From: Clostridiales bacterium
Lineage (GTDB): Bacteria > Bacillota > Clostridia > Oscillospirales > CAG-272
Length of the DNA stretch: 59,219 nt
Assembly (NCBI GenBank): GCA_011957885.1
Contig: BLMO01000160.1
Coordinates: forward strand, 1-59,219
Reading direction: 5' to 3'
Part shown: piece by piece, positions 38,834 through 47,639 of the stretch
Layout: every line of letters begins with the position of its first letter
Position numbering within the stretch: the stretch's first letter is position 1
The notes under the pieces: generated by a model
The model's input: the letters and a program-made list of their open reading frames with translations, nothing else
Databases searched by the model: none
What the model was told of the DNA's origin: nothing
Position numbers and translations under genes: made by a program

Positions 38834-40720
38834 ATGTGGAATCCTTTTAGACGCGGAGAGAATGATGAAAATACTGTGGGAGTAGAAGTGATTGGCAAAA
38901 AAGAAGTAAAGCATGCCGGAGAACTTTTGCGTAAATACAAAAGTGGAAAGGCAAACTTAGAAAAGAAGATTGTCAGTAATGAGCAGTTCTGGAAGTTGCG
39001 GCAATGGGAAGAATTCAGAGAGGGAAACGGGGATGATCTTTGCCCTGCATCCGCGTGGTTATGGAATTGTATTGTATCAAAACATGCGGATTTTATTGAC
39101 GGATTTCCTTCGCCTAATATTCGCCCCAGAATGGCGGACGATAAGGAGGAAGCACAACGGCTTTCCAGTGTCATGCCGATTATACTGGAACAATGCGATT
39201 TCCGGCGCATTTATGATGATGTGACCTATTATAAACTAAAGCAGGGTACAGGCGTGTACGGCGTGTTCTGGGATGATAAAAAGCATAATGGACTGGGAGA
39301 TATAACGATCCGTAAGATTGATTTACTCGAACTGTACTGGGAACCGGGAATTACAGATATACAGGACAGTGCGAATGTGTTTCTTGTGAAGCTATGCGAT
39401 AATGACGTATTGCAGCGGCAGTACAGTCAGCTTCGGGATAAAGTGCCCGGAGAGGCTGTAACAATGGCGAAATACATATATGACGACAGCATCGATACAT
39501 CCGATAAATCTCCTGTAGTAGATTGGTACTACAAAAAGACAGACGGAGAAGGACGGACGGTGCTGCATTACTGTAAATTCGTAGGGGATATAGTCTTATA
39601 CGCATCGGAAAACGATACGGAAGCAGCCCGTGCAGGCGTGTCTGAAATGGATACTGTGGGGAAAAGTGTGGCAGAAAAAGGGTGGTATGCACATGGAAAA
39701 TATCCGTTTGTGATAGATACGCTGTTCAATGTAGAGGGGACAATTGCCGGATATGGATATACCGATATTGGCAAGGATGCGCAGCGTCAAATTGATTTGA
39801 TGAATCAGGCGATTCTGAAAAATACCCTATGCGGCGCAAAGCCCAGATACTTTATAGATACAAGCGGCGGTGTGAATGAAAAAGAGTATGCAGATTGGAA
39901 AAATGATTTCATCCACGTTGAGGGCGGAATTGGGCAGGACAGTATCCGCCCGGTAGACTATAAGCCGCTGGACGGAAACTATCTTGCCTATTTGCAAAAC
40001 AAGATAGATGAACTGAAAGAGGTAGCTGGGAACAGAGATGTGAATAATGGTGGTACTGCATCCGGGATTACGGCGGCGTCTGCGATTGCTGCAATGCAGG
40101 AGGCAGGCAGCAAGCAAAGCAGAGATGGAATCAGTCATACATATAACGCTTACAAGGAGATTGTATATCTTTGTATTGAGCTAATGCGGGAGCGATACGA
40201 CTTACCCAGATATTTCCGCATATTAGGTGAAATGGGGGAGGAGCAGTTTGTCAGCTACAACAACAGCGGCTTGCGCCCCAGATATCAAGGAAATGATTTT
40301 GGTGTGGATATGGGTTACCGCATACCGGAGTTTGATATTGAGGTGACTGCAGAAAAATCTTCACCGTACAAAAAGATGGAGCAAAACGAGCTTGCCATTC
40401 AGCTTTACGGATTGGGGGTATTTGCACCGAACAATGCGGATCAGGCGTTGATGCTATTGGAAACAATGGATTTTTCCGGGAAAGAAGAAATCGCAGCAAG
40501 AGTGGCGCAGAATGGAACCATATACGATCAGTTGGTTCAGTATCAGCAAATTGCACTGGAGCTTGCAAGTCGGTATGAGCCGAACACAGCCGGAATGATT
40601 GCCGCACAGATTAACGGGGAGACTACACCCATTATGGGAGGACAGCAGGTGGCGAGTACAGAGGATTCACGTATGGAGCGTGTGCGTGATGAAGCTCAGG
40701 AGCGGACGCAGCCGAACTGA
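38834..40720 (+). CDS. phage portal protein
   Basis: The portal is the dodecameric ring for DNA entry and exit. The 628-residue product is long for a portal and fits the P22-like group: ADFIDGFPSPNIRPR near the N terminus, the wing region YDDVTYYKLKQGTGVYGVFW, then YTDIGKDAQRQIDLMNQAIL and a helical stem around ITAASAIAAMQEAGS. It follows terL directly. Assignment rests on order and these segments. Confidence 0.85.
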   Translation: MWNPFRRGENDENTVGVEVIGKKEVKHAGELLRKYKSGKANLEKKIVSNEQFWKLRQWEEFREGNGDDLCPASAWLWNCIVSKHADFIDGFPSPNIRPRMADDKEEAQRLSSVMPIILEQCDFRRIYDDVTYYKLKQGTGVYGVFWDDKKHNGLGDITIRKIDLLELYWEPGITDIQDSANVFLVKLCDNDVLQRQYSQLRDKVPGEAVTMAKYIYDDSIDTSDKSPVVDWYYKKTDGEGRTVLHYCKFVGDIVLYASENDTEAARAGVSEMDTVGKSVAEKGWYAHGKYPFVIDTLFNVEGTIAGYGYTDIGKDAQRQIDLMNQAILKNTLCGAKPRYFIDTSGGVNEKEYADWKNDFIHVEGGIGQDSIRPVDYKPLDGNYLAYLQNKIDELKEVAGNRDVNNGGTASGITAASAIAAMQEAGSKQSRDGISHTYNAYKEIVYLCIELMRERYDLPRYFRILGEMGEEQFVSYNNSGLRPRYQGNDFGVDMGYRIPEFDIEVTAEKSSPYKKMEQNELAIQLYGLGVFAPNNADQALMLLETMDFSGKEEIAARVAQNGTIYDQLVQYQQIALELASRYEPNTAGMIAAQINGETTPIMGGQQVASTEDSRMERVRDEAQERTQPN

Positions 40721-40735
40721 GGGGAACGGGTATAC

Positions 40736-41050
40736 ATGATTACAGTGAAATATGACTTGAACAGTTTCCTGTTGGATATTCGCGGGCATGCGGAGTATGC
40801 ACCATATGGAAAGGATATTGTATGTGCTGCTGTAAGTGCGTTGTCGCAAACTCTGGCAATGTGGCTTTCCGAATATGCGCCGTGTATGGAGGAAGCGCCC
40901 AGAATTGATACGGGGGAAGGATTATTGATTCAGTGCAGTCCGAAACCGGTATGGCGGTGTGAGATCATGCTGCTGTATCAGTTTGTGATAAAAGGAATGC
41001 AGCGGATTGCAGTGGAGTACCCGCGGAATGTGGAAATAGTGCAGAAATAG
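40736..41050 (+). CDS. Prp-type cysteine protease (probable capsid maturation protease)
   Basis: Prp cleaves the N-terminal extension of ribosomal protein L27 in Firmicutes and trims capsid and scaffold of some staphylococcal phages. The 104-residue product has the catalytic His18 in IRGHAEYAPYGKD and Cys30 in DIVCAAVSALSQTL, the family signature. It lies between portal and scaffold, the place of a head protease. Both following gene products carry LQMFA near their N termini, matching the Prp cleavage motif NLQxFA. The link is strong but inferred. Confidence 0.85.
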   Translation: MITVKYDLNSFLLDIRGHAEYAPYGKDIVCAAVSALSQTLAMWLSEYAPCMEEAPRIDTGEGLLIQCSPKPVWRCEIMLLYQFVIKGMQRIAVEYPRNVEIVQK

Positions 41051-41217
41051 CGAGTGGGGTTGTGGGGGTATTACAAAGCATCCGCACAGAGGAATATAAT
41101 AGGGAAAACGCACCGCATATATGGAATTTAAGCAGAAACCTGTGACCTGCAGATATTCTTTATGTGCTGTAGATGGACGTGACCATTCAATTCACAGAGT
41201 ATACGGCTTATCCGTAT

Positions 41218-41236
41218 GAGGGGTTCCCTGAAACGA
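41218..41236. repeat. GGGGTTCCCTGAAACGA repeat, copy 1
   Basis: GAGGGGTTCCCTGAAACGA, identical to 46330-46348. A second GGGGTTCCC lies at 41252-41260. The 226-base gap between the Prp gene and scaffold otherwise holds no gene I can support. Confidence 0.6.
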
Positions 41237-41276
41237 AGAATTGAGTTTTTGGGGTTCCCGTATGAAAGGAGATTTT

Positions 41277-42164
41277 ATGTTATTACTATTTGATTTGCAG
41301 ATGTTTGCCGATGCAGCGGCACAGGGTACGGCTTCTATGGGGACGGAAGGCGCGCATACTGATGCGGCTGCGGGTATTTCAGGGGGAGCAGAGATTGCTG
41401 CTTCTGAAAGCACAGAGGTTGGAAAAAAAGCGGAGGCTACTTCGGGTCAGGAGACAGAACGCATTCCCTTTGAACAGATTCGTCAGCTTTACAAAGATGA
41501 TATTGATCAGGAGTATGCGCGCAGGCATAACCGGGATGCGGTGCGCATGCGCAAAAACAGTGAAACGCTGGGCGATTTAAAACCGTTGATTTCCCGCCTT
41601 GCAAATCAATATGGGAAAGATGCAAAGGATATCAAGGGTATTGTAGAATCTGCACTTTCCGACAATGCATATTATGAACAGCGTGCTATGAAAAACGGCA
41701 CTACTCCGGAATTGGAACGGCAGTTGGACGAATCCAATCGCGCCAGAGAGGCGGCACAGGACGCTCTTGCAGCACGTGAGGAACAGGATCGACTGCGTCA
41801 GCAGTATCAGCGAATTGAAAAGCAGATTGATGAAGTGCGGAAATATTATCCGGATTTTGACTTAGATAGAGAAATGGAGAATCCATTGTTCAAGTCCTTA
41901 AGCCAAAATCCGTATGTGTCGCTGCGGGCTGCATATCAGACAGCGCACTTTGATGAAATTACATCACGTGCAATGCAGAACGCTGTACATACAGCAGAAG
42001 GAAAAATTGCAAATCGGGTGAAAAGCGGCAGCGGAAAGCCAACTGAAAACGGTGCACAGTCAGGTGCGCCCGCGGATGTGCATGTTGATCCTTCAAAAAT
42101 GTCCCCGAAAGAAATCCGAGATATTATAGAGCGGGCAAAACGGGGCGAAATTGTGACGTTCTGA
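41277..42164 (+). CDS. scaffold protein
   Basis: This internal assembly protein guides head formation and is removed later. The 295 residues are helical and highly charged, with a long coiled-coil around residues 135-205 (ELERQLDESNRAREAAQDAL, then REEQDRLRQQYQRIEKQI). The N terminus reads MLLLFDLQMFADAAA, with the Prp-like site after LQMFA. The start at 41277 follows AAAGGAGA. It lies directly before the capsid gene. Confidence 0.78.
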   Translation: MLLLFDLQMFADAAAQGTASMGTEGAHTDAAAGISGGAEIAASESTEVGKKAEATSGQETERIPFEQIRQLYKDDIDQEYARRHNRDAVRMRKNSETLGDLKPLISRLANQYGKDAKDIKGIVESALSDNAYYEQRAMKNGTTPELERQLDESNRAREAAQDALAAREEQDRLRQQYQRIEKQIDEVRKYYPDFDLDREMENPLFKSLSQNPYVSLRAAYQTAHFDEITSRAMQNAVHTAEGKIANRVKSGSGKPTENGAQSGAPADVHVDPSKMSPKEIRDIIERAKRGEIVTF

Positions 42165-42189
42165 CCCGCGGAAGGGGAAGAAAAGAAAG

Positions 42190-43257
42190 ATGGAATTACT
42201 TATTTTTAACTTGCAGATGTTTGCGACTGCACAGACGGGATATGACGGCAACGGCGTATCCAATGTAAATGTTACTACCATGAACACTACCGGAAATGAT
42301 CTGTCTCCGGAAATGAAAACCTTTTACGATACAGCGCTTTTGCAGAATGCAAAGGCGGAGCTGTATCACAACCAGTTCGGGCGAAAGCAGCCGCTTAGAT
42401 CCAGAAGTGGAAAGAAAGTAGAGTGGCGCAGATGGACAAGCTTTAAAAAAGCGACAACGCCGCTCACGGAAGGCGTGATCCCTGACGGAAACAAGCTGGA
42501 TGTAAAAGCGATTGATGTAACACTCAATCAGTATGGTGACTATACTCCCATTGCCGATGTGTTGGAGTTTTCAGCAGTAGATCCGGTGATTGCAGAAGCC
42601 ACGGATGAACACGGTTCTCAGGCAGGCGCGACACTTGACACCCTTACACGGGATGTGATGCAGGGGACTACATCTGTTTTTTATGCACCGAAAGGCGATG
42701 GAACGGAAGTTACTGCCAGAGCCATGTTGGATGTTACCTGCAAAATGACCAGCGACTTGGTTTCTCAGGTTGTTACAGTTTTGAAGAACAACAAGGCACC
42801 AAAAATCAACGGTTCTTATGTTGCGATTCTTCATCCTTCCGTGACATATGATTTGCGCAATGACCCGGATTGGGTGGATGCGCACAAATACGCAAGTGTG
42901 AAAGAGATTTATAACGGTGAGATTGGGGAACTGCACGGATGCCGCTTTGTAGAAACCACGGAAGCGAAAATTTATGCAGATACTGCGGCAACCCATCCTT
43001 CCGGGCTTGCAGTATATGGCTGTATGTTCTTTGGAAAGGATGCATACGGGGTAGTGGAGCCAGACGGTATGAGTTTGGAAATGATTATCAAAAACAAGGA
43101 ACAGATTGGAGGACCTTTGAATCAGTTCAGCACGGTGGGTTGGAAGGCAATGCATGCCGCTAAGATTCTATACCCCGAGCGAATTATCCGGGTAGAGTGT
43201 TGCGGAAAATTTTCGGGGAGAGACTATACCAATTATATTGCTACAAAAGGAAACTGA
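42190..43257 (+). CDS. major capsid protein (N4-gp56 family)
   Basis: The 355-residue product has the family pattern of the N4 gp56 HK97-fold group: LSPEMKTFYDTALLQNAKAE, then KQPLRSRSGKKVEWRRWTSF and LNQYGDYTPIADVLEFSAVD. C-terminal GVVEPDGMSLEMIIKN and GWKAMHAAKILYPERIIRVE complete it. The N terminus MELLIFNLQMFATAQ carries LQMFA, the same motif as in the scaffold, suggesting cleavage after Ala12. Confidence 0.92.
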   Translation: MELLIFNLQMFATAQTGYDGNGVSNVNVTTMNTTGNDLSPEMKTFYDTALLQNAKAELYHNQFGRKQPLRSRSGKKVEWRRWTSFKKATTPLTEGVIPDGNKLDVKAIDVTLNQYGDYTPIADVLEFSAVDPVIAEATDEHGSQAGATLDTLTRDVMQGTTSVFYAPKGDGTEVTARAMLDVTCKMTSDLVSQVVTVLKNNKAPKINGSYVAILHPSVTYDLRNDPDWVDAHKYASVKEIYNGEIGELHGCRFVETTEAKIYADTAATHPSGLAVYGCMFFGKDAYGVVEPDGMSLEMIIKNKEQIGGPLNQFSTVGWKAMHAAKILYPERIIRVECCGKFSGRDYTNYIATKGN

Positions 43258-43270
43258 GAGGGGGATATAC

Positions 43271-43489
43271 ATGGCTGAAAGCAGAGTGAAATATACAGCG
43301 CCATTTGTTCCAGGTGTGATGGAGGATGATCTTTATGTAAATGTAAATGGTGAATCCTATCTTCTGCAGCGTGGAAAAGAAGTAGAAATTCCGGAATACG
43401 TAGTGGAAGCGCTGCGAAATTCAGACCGTGCCAACGAGGTTGCGGCGGCGCGAATTGAAAAATTGAGAATGAAGTCGGATAAGGCGTAA
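43271..43489 (+). CDS. small head-completion-like protein
   Basis: The product is 72 residues and follows the capsid gene. It has a short beta domain (VKYTAPFVPGVMEDDLYVNV, then EVEIPEYVVEALRNSDRANE) with a helical tail, as seen in small proteins after N4-gp56-type capsid genes. The ribosome site GAGAGGGGG is upstream. Function unproven. Confidence 0.6.
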   Translation: MAESRVKYTAPFVPGVMEDDLYVNVNGESYLLQRGKEVEIPEYVVEALRNSDRANEVAAARIEKLRMKSDKA

Positions 43490-43542
43490 GCGTTATCCCG
43501 AACAAGATGGATGCCGGATGCTCCATGTATCCGGATTCATAG

Positions 43543-43567
43543 AGGAGGGGCGCAGCCCCTCCTTTTT
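43543..43567 (+). terminator. terminator within the structural operon
   Basis: AGGAGGGGC, loop GCA and GCCCCTCCT form a nine-pair stem followed by five T's. It probably lowers expression of the genes after the capsid. Confidence 0.85.
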
Positions 43568-43601
43568 CATTTGGGATGATGCTGCCGGAAATGGAGTGAA
43601 C

Positions 43602-43961
43602 ATGACGGTAGGCGATATGATTGCCCAGACCAGGGCACTGAATCAGGGAAGATATTCAGATGCGCAGCTGATGGATTGGCTTTCTGAGGCAGACGCGCGC
43701 ATCTATGAGGAAGTATTATGCACACATACTGGTGGGGATATTACATGGAGTCCGTATGAGAATATGGGGGATGCTTTGATTGTGCCCGCAACCTTTTGTG
43801 AATTATACAGACACTTTCTGGATGCAAAGATATATCTTGCAGGAGGAGAAACCAACCGATACAACAACGCCGCAGCGCTATATAATACGGCGCTTACAGA
43901 ATATAAAAAATGGTATAACCGGACGCATGGATGGCGGGAACGGACAAATATTACTTTTTAG
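43602..43961 (+). CDS. head-tail connector (adaptor-like) protein
   Basis: The product is 119 residues, mainly helical (VGDMIAQTRALNQGRYSDAQ, then LMDWLSEADARIYEEVL and FCELYRHFLDAKIYLAGGET), resembling small portal adaptors of short-tailed phages. The start at 43602 follows GGAGTGAAC; the upstream open frame crosses the terminator and is rejected. Confidence 0.65.
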   Translation: MTVGDMIAQTRALNQGRYSDAQLMDWLSEADARIYEEVLCTHTGGDITWSPYENMGDALIVPATFCELYRHFLDAKIYLAGGETNRYNNAAALYNTALTEYKKWYNRTHGWRERTNITF

Positions 43962-43969
43962 GAGGCTTT

Positions 43970-46222
43970 ATGTATCTGACAAGTCAGAATAATATTTCGG
44001 AAAGCAAAGAGATGATTACTACTTTCGGCGGATACAACCATAACTTACGGATAACAGACGCGGAGTTTTACGATATGGAGAATCTGTCGTCTGACGGATA
44101 TCCCATGCTGTCAACCCGTCCGCCCAGAGGAAAGACGGAGCTTGGGGCGGTATATGATATGGTGCGGGTAAATACGCACAAATATAAAGCCTCTGACCCG
44201 CCTGTGTCTGCTTGTGCAGTGGTGCGGGAGACGGAAAACGGAGGAGAACTTGCACTGGTGCGTACGGATCCGGACGGGGAGGAGACCCTTCGCCCTTCTA
44301 TTCCGCTCCAGGATCCCCGTAACACACAGCTTGCAGTGCAGAGCGGATATGTGTATGCATTTCCGGACGGGGTGCGTATGGCTACTTTTGGGGCATTAAA
44401 TGCAGTGGAGAGAGAACTTGCATGTGAAATTACCGTAACGCACCCGAGTGAGAACCTGATTCCCCCGCCAACAGTTTCCTTTCGTATGGAACCATGCGAT
44501 GCACAGGGGGCGGCAGTTTCGGGTGCAGTATCCTCCCGCATTGCTACAGGAATATACACCGCAGGCAGCAATGTGTATCGTGGGGAGAATCAATTGATTG
44601 TGGTGCGCGGCAGTGGAATGACGGTGAATACCCACGGATGGACTGTGTTTGTAGATAGTGCAGGCAAGATCACACACCGGGAATGGGCGGCATATGACAG
44701 CGTGCCGGTGGAGGGAAAGTTTACCCTGACCGGGCACGGCAGTGCGTCTGCATGGCTTGGAAGCTACTGTACAGAGGGACGGTATGTATCCTTTGACGAA
44801 GATACTATGACAGTGCGAGTATATAACTCAAATTCCTTTATGGTTGTTACAGATAAACCGTCCGATCCTGTGTCCGGAATGATTTGGCGGGACACAGGAA
44901 CCGGCGCAATGTACATATACAATTCCGCGCTGGGCGAGTGGAACAACTATATTACCAATTACATTCTTTTCTCCTTCTCATTATCCCTGCCGCCAAGCAA
45001 TCCGAATGACGCAGTGAATGTGACGCGGAACGGGAAGCCGGTAACAATTTCCCCATCTGGCGTATCGGGAGGCACCACGGTATATGACGCTATATTCGGA
45101 GGCTTTAAGGAAGGGGATGCGGTGGAGATTTCCGGTATATCGGAGGAATATGATTCTACCTATGTGGTTGCAAAATGGATTGGCGAAAAGGGACTTGTGC
45201 TGCATGGCAATATTTCAGAAAGCGTGAAAAAGAATCTGAGCAAGGGGGAAGGGATCAGTATATTACGGCGTATGCCGCAGATGGACTTTGTTGTTGAATC
45301 CGGCAATCGGCTGTGGGGATGTTACTACGGCGTGCGCGATGGAGAAGTAATCAATGAGATCTATGCATCTGCTCTTGGAGATCCTACAAACTGGTACAGA
45401 TATCAGGGAATATCCACAGACAGCTGGACGGCTACAGTTGGAGTGGACGGTGCGTTTACCGGCGCTGTGGTATATGGCGGCTATCCCCTGTTTTTCAAAG
45501 AGAATGCAATCATTCGCGTGTATGGGACGCAGCCGTCCTCTTTCCAGTTGGCAACATACAATTACCGCGGGGTGAAACCGGGAAGTCACAAAAGCCTTGC
45601 GGTATGCGATGAAGTGCTGTATTACCATTCCTGTGACGGGATTCTTGCCTACTCTGGTGCGGCGCCTGTAAAAGTAGATGAAGCGCTGGGACAGGAAATC
45701 TATCATAATGCAGTCGCTGGCGAACTGCGGGGAAAATATTATGTTTCTATGACAGACAGTAAAGCTATGGCGCATTTGTTTGTATACAGCCCGGCGAAAC
45801 GAATGTGGCACCGGGAGGATAATCTGGCGGTACGCTCTTTCTGTAGGGAGGGCGATCAGCTGTATATGGCATGTAAGGATGGAGTGCATACAGTTATGAT
45901 CAATGCGGACTGCGTGGGGAGAGAAGCTCCGGTGAAATGGTTTGCCGAAAGTGGTGAGACCTTCTGCGGGGATCCAGGAAAGAAGTATCTGAAAAAGTTA
46001 CGGCTGCGTGCGGTGCTTCCTGTGGGGAGCGAATTGCAGGTATTTGCATCCTACGATGACGGGGACTTTGTACCATGTACATGCGCGGTGGGATATGGGA
46101 TCACGCCCATAGATGTACCGTTTATCCCGAGACGGTGCGACCGATTCCGCCTGCGTCTGGAAGGCATCGGACCGTGCAGCATTCTTTCAATATACAAGGA
46201 AATGGAGAGCGGGGAGGTCTGA
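43970..46222 (+). CDS. large virion protein, tail hub/stabilisation-like
   Basis: The product is 750 residues. The C-terminal 350 have repeating beta elements (DGAFTGAVVYGGYPLFFKEN, then VCDEVLYYHSCDGILAYSG and AKRMWHREDNLAVRSFCREG) like a beta-propeller, as in P22 gp10-type tail stabilisation proteins. The N-terminal part (ITDAEFYDMENLSSDGYPML) is typical of such proteins in gut phages. The ribosome site AGGAGG is upstream. It follows the connector gene. Confidence 0.7.
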   Translation: MYLTSQNNISESKEMITTFGGYNHNLRITDAEFYDMENLSSDGYPMLSTRPPRGKTELGAVYDMVRVNTHKYKASDPPVSACAVVRETENGGELALVRTDPDGEETLRPSIPLQDPRNTQLAVQSGYVYAFPDGVRMATFGALNAVERELACEITVTHPSENLIPPPTVSFRMEPCDAQGAAVSGAVSSRIATGIYTAGSNVYRGENQLIVVRGSGMTVNTHGWTVFVDSAGKITHREWAAYDSVPVEGKFTLTGHGSASAWLGSYCTEGRYVSFDEDTMTVRVYNSNSFMVVTDKPSDPVSGMIWRDTGTGAMYIYNSALGEWNNYITNYILFSFSLSLPPSNPNDAVNVTRNGKPVTISPSGVSGGTTVYDAIFGGFKEGDAVEISGISEEYDSTYVVAKWIGEKGLVLHGNISESVKKNLSKGEGISILRRMPQMDFVVESGNRLWGCYYGVRDGEVINEIYASALGDPTNWYRYQGISTDSWTATVGVDGAFTGAVVYGGYPLFFKENAIIRVYGTQPSSFQLATYNYRGVKPGSHKSLAVCDEVLYYHSCDGILAYSGAAPVKVDEALGQEIYHNAVAGELRGKYYVSMTDSKAMAHLFVYSPAKRMWHREDNLAVRSFCREGDQLYMACKDGVHTVMINADCVGREAPVKWFAESGETFCGDPGKKYLKKLRLRAVLPVGSELQVFASYDDGDFVPCTCAVGYGITPIDVPFIPRRCDRFRLRLEGIGPCSILSIYKEMESGEV

Positions 46223-46224
46223 AA

Positions 46225-46425
46225 ATGAAGTGGGAATGGATAGAGCCACCCAGAGAGGCGACTGTAGAAGCGTTGTATATTTGGGCGCAGCAGCTTACGG
46301 AAATACTGAATCGGATGGAGACTGATAAGGAGGGGTTCCCTGAAACGAGCGTGCCGAGTTTCAAGCGCGGTAGCGCGATGGGTTCAACGAAAAAGGAGGG
46401 GGAGACGAATGGCATACACAAATAA
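46225..46425 (+). CDS. small phage protein with repeat-encoded tail
   Basis: The product is 66 residues. Residues 1-35 (MKWEWIEPPREATVEALYIW, then AQQLTEILNRME) are helical. The rest is encoded by the GGGGTTCCC repeat and following hairpins, so the C terminus is not likely to be original. It overlaps the next gene by 17 bases. Confidence 0.55.
   Translation: MKWEWIEPPREATVEALYIWAQQLTEILNRMETDKEGFPETSVPSFKRGSAMGSTKKEGETNGIHK
46330..46348. repeat. GGGGTTCCCTGAAACGA repeat, copy 2
   Basis: Identical to 41218-41236 (19 bases). It is followed by GAAACGAGCGTGCCGAGTTTC, a GAAAC/GTTTC hairpin, and GCGCGGTAGCGCG. It lies in the coding part of the small gene at 46225. Confidence 0.65.
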
Positions 46426-47601
46426 TTTCAGCAATGGGAAGAAAGAGAAAAAGGAGATAACCGGAGGCGGTTCTCTTCCTGCACAGGCATACAAAGCGCC
46501 TTCTGTAAATGAATCTGCCGTACAGAATCTTGCACAGCTGCGTGCAGGGTACAAACCTGAGCAGGACAGCGCTGTTGTGGCTGCAAAATCAAAATTGGAC
46601 GCGCTACAAAAGCCGTCCGAATCTGTACAACTGAGGGCGGTTCGGGACAAGGTGTTAAATCGCAGTCCTTTTACCTATGACATGAATGAGGACATGCTGT
46701 ATCAGCAGTATAAGGACAGCTATACACGGCAGGGGAAGCTTGCCATGCAGGACACAATGGGACAGGCTGCTGCGCTTACGGGAGGGTATGGCAACAGTTA
46801 TGCAACGACTGCCGGACAGCAGACATACAACGGATATATGCAGCAGCTGAATGATGTGGTACCCCAGTTATATCAATTGGCATATGACCGGTATCAGAAC
46901 GAGCAGAATGCAAACAGACAGGATCTTGCCACTTTATATGGAGAATATCGGGATCAGGTAGGAGACTATTACAATGACTGGGGAAGCTGTCGAATGAATA
47001 CTGGAAACAATATGACGCAGGGCATACCCGTTGGAGTGATCAATATAACGCAGCCATTGACGAGAGGGATTTTGCATACAATTCTGCAATTGATGAACGG
47101 AACTTCCAGTATCAAAAGGAGAGGGACGCACATGCGGATGCGATTGACGAACGCAATTTCGCGTACCAGAAGGAGCAGGACGCCCGTGCTGCTGCGATAG
47201 ATGAACGAAACTTCCAATATCAGAAAGAGCGGGACGCATTGAAGGATGGAAGCGAAACCGGCGTAGGACTGTATACATATAGCCGTACAGAGGGGAACAC
47301 ATCCTACTTTTATGACAGTGAAGGTAAAGAGGTTAAGCGCGCAAAAGGAATAAACCCATATAATGGGGGCTATAACAAAGATATTGAGAACGGGGTATTT
47401 TCTAATGGATATCAGCCGGATAACATTGATGGAGTGAAGGTGCAGCGTGTAAAGGATGAAGACGGTCAAAATGCGCGTGAAAACGTGAATGGACGCTGGC
47501 AACAGGTATGGTATACAGAAAAGTATGGAATGAAAACTTATTATCTGTGGGATGGACTAATGAATGAATACAGACTTGCGGATGAATATTATGCAGACTG
47601 A
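46409..47601 (+). pseudogene. tail/ejection-like virion protein, frameshifted
   Basis: The first frame (46409-47200) gives 190 normal residues (LAQLRAGYKPEQDSAVVAA, then GQAAALTGGYGNSYATTAGQ and YNGYMQQLNDVVPQLYQLAY) and then turns to non-protein-like sequence after GDYYNDWG. The continuation one base off runs to 47601: KLSNEYWKQYD, then repeats of the form AIDERNFQYQKERDA (four copies, 46990-47250), then TYSRTEGNTSYFYDSEGKE. The four-G run at 46980-46983 would restore the frame if it were five. The whole would be about 397 residues. Role unknown; the location before the giant protein suggests ejection or tail. Confidence 0.75.
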
Positions 47602-47639
47602 TAGCAAAATGTGAGAATTGCATAGGGGAGAATATAAAT

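Noticed and set aside
41121..41219. 32-codon frame before the scaffold gene
   Set aside because: Only a weak ribosome site and no recognisable pattern; may be chance.
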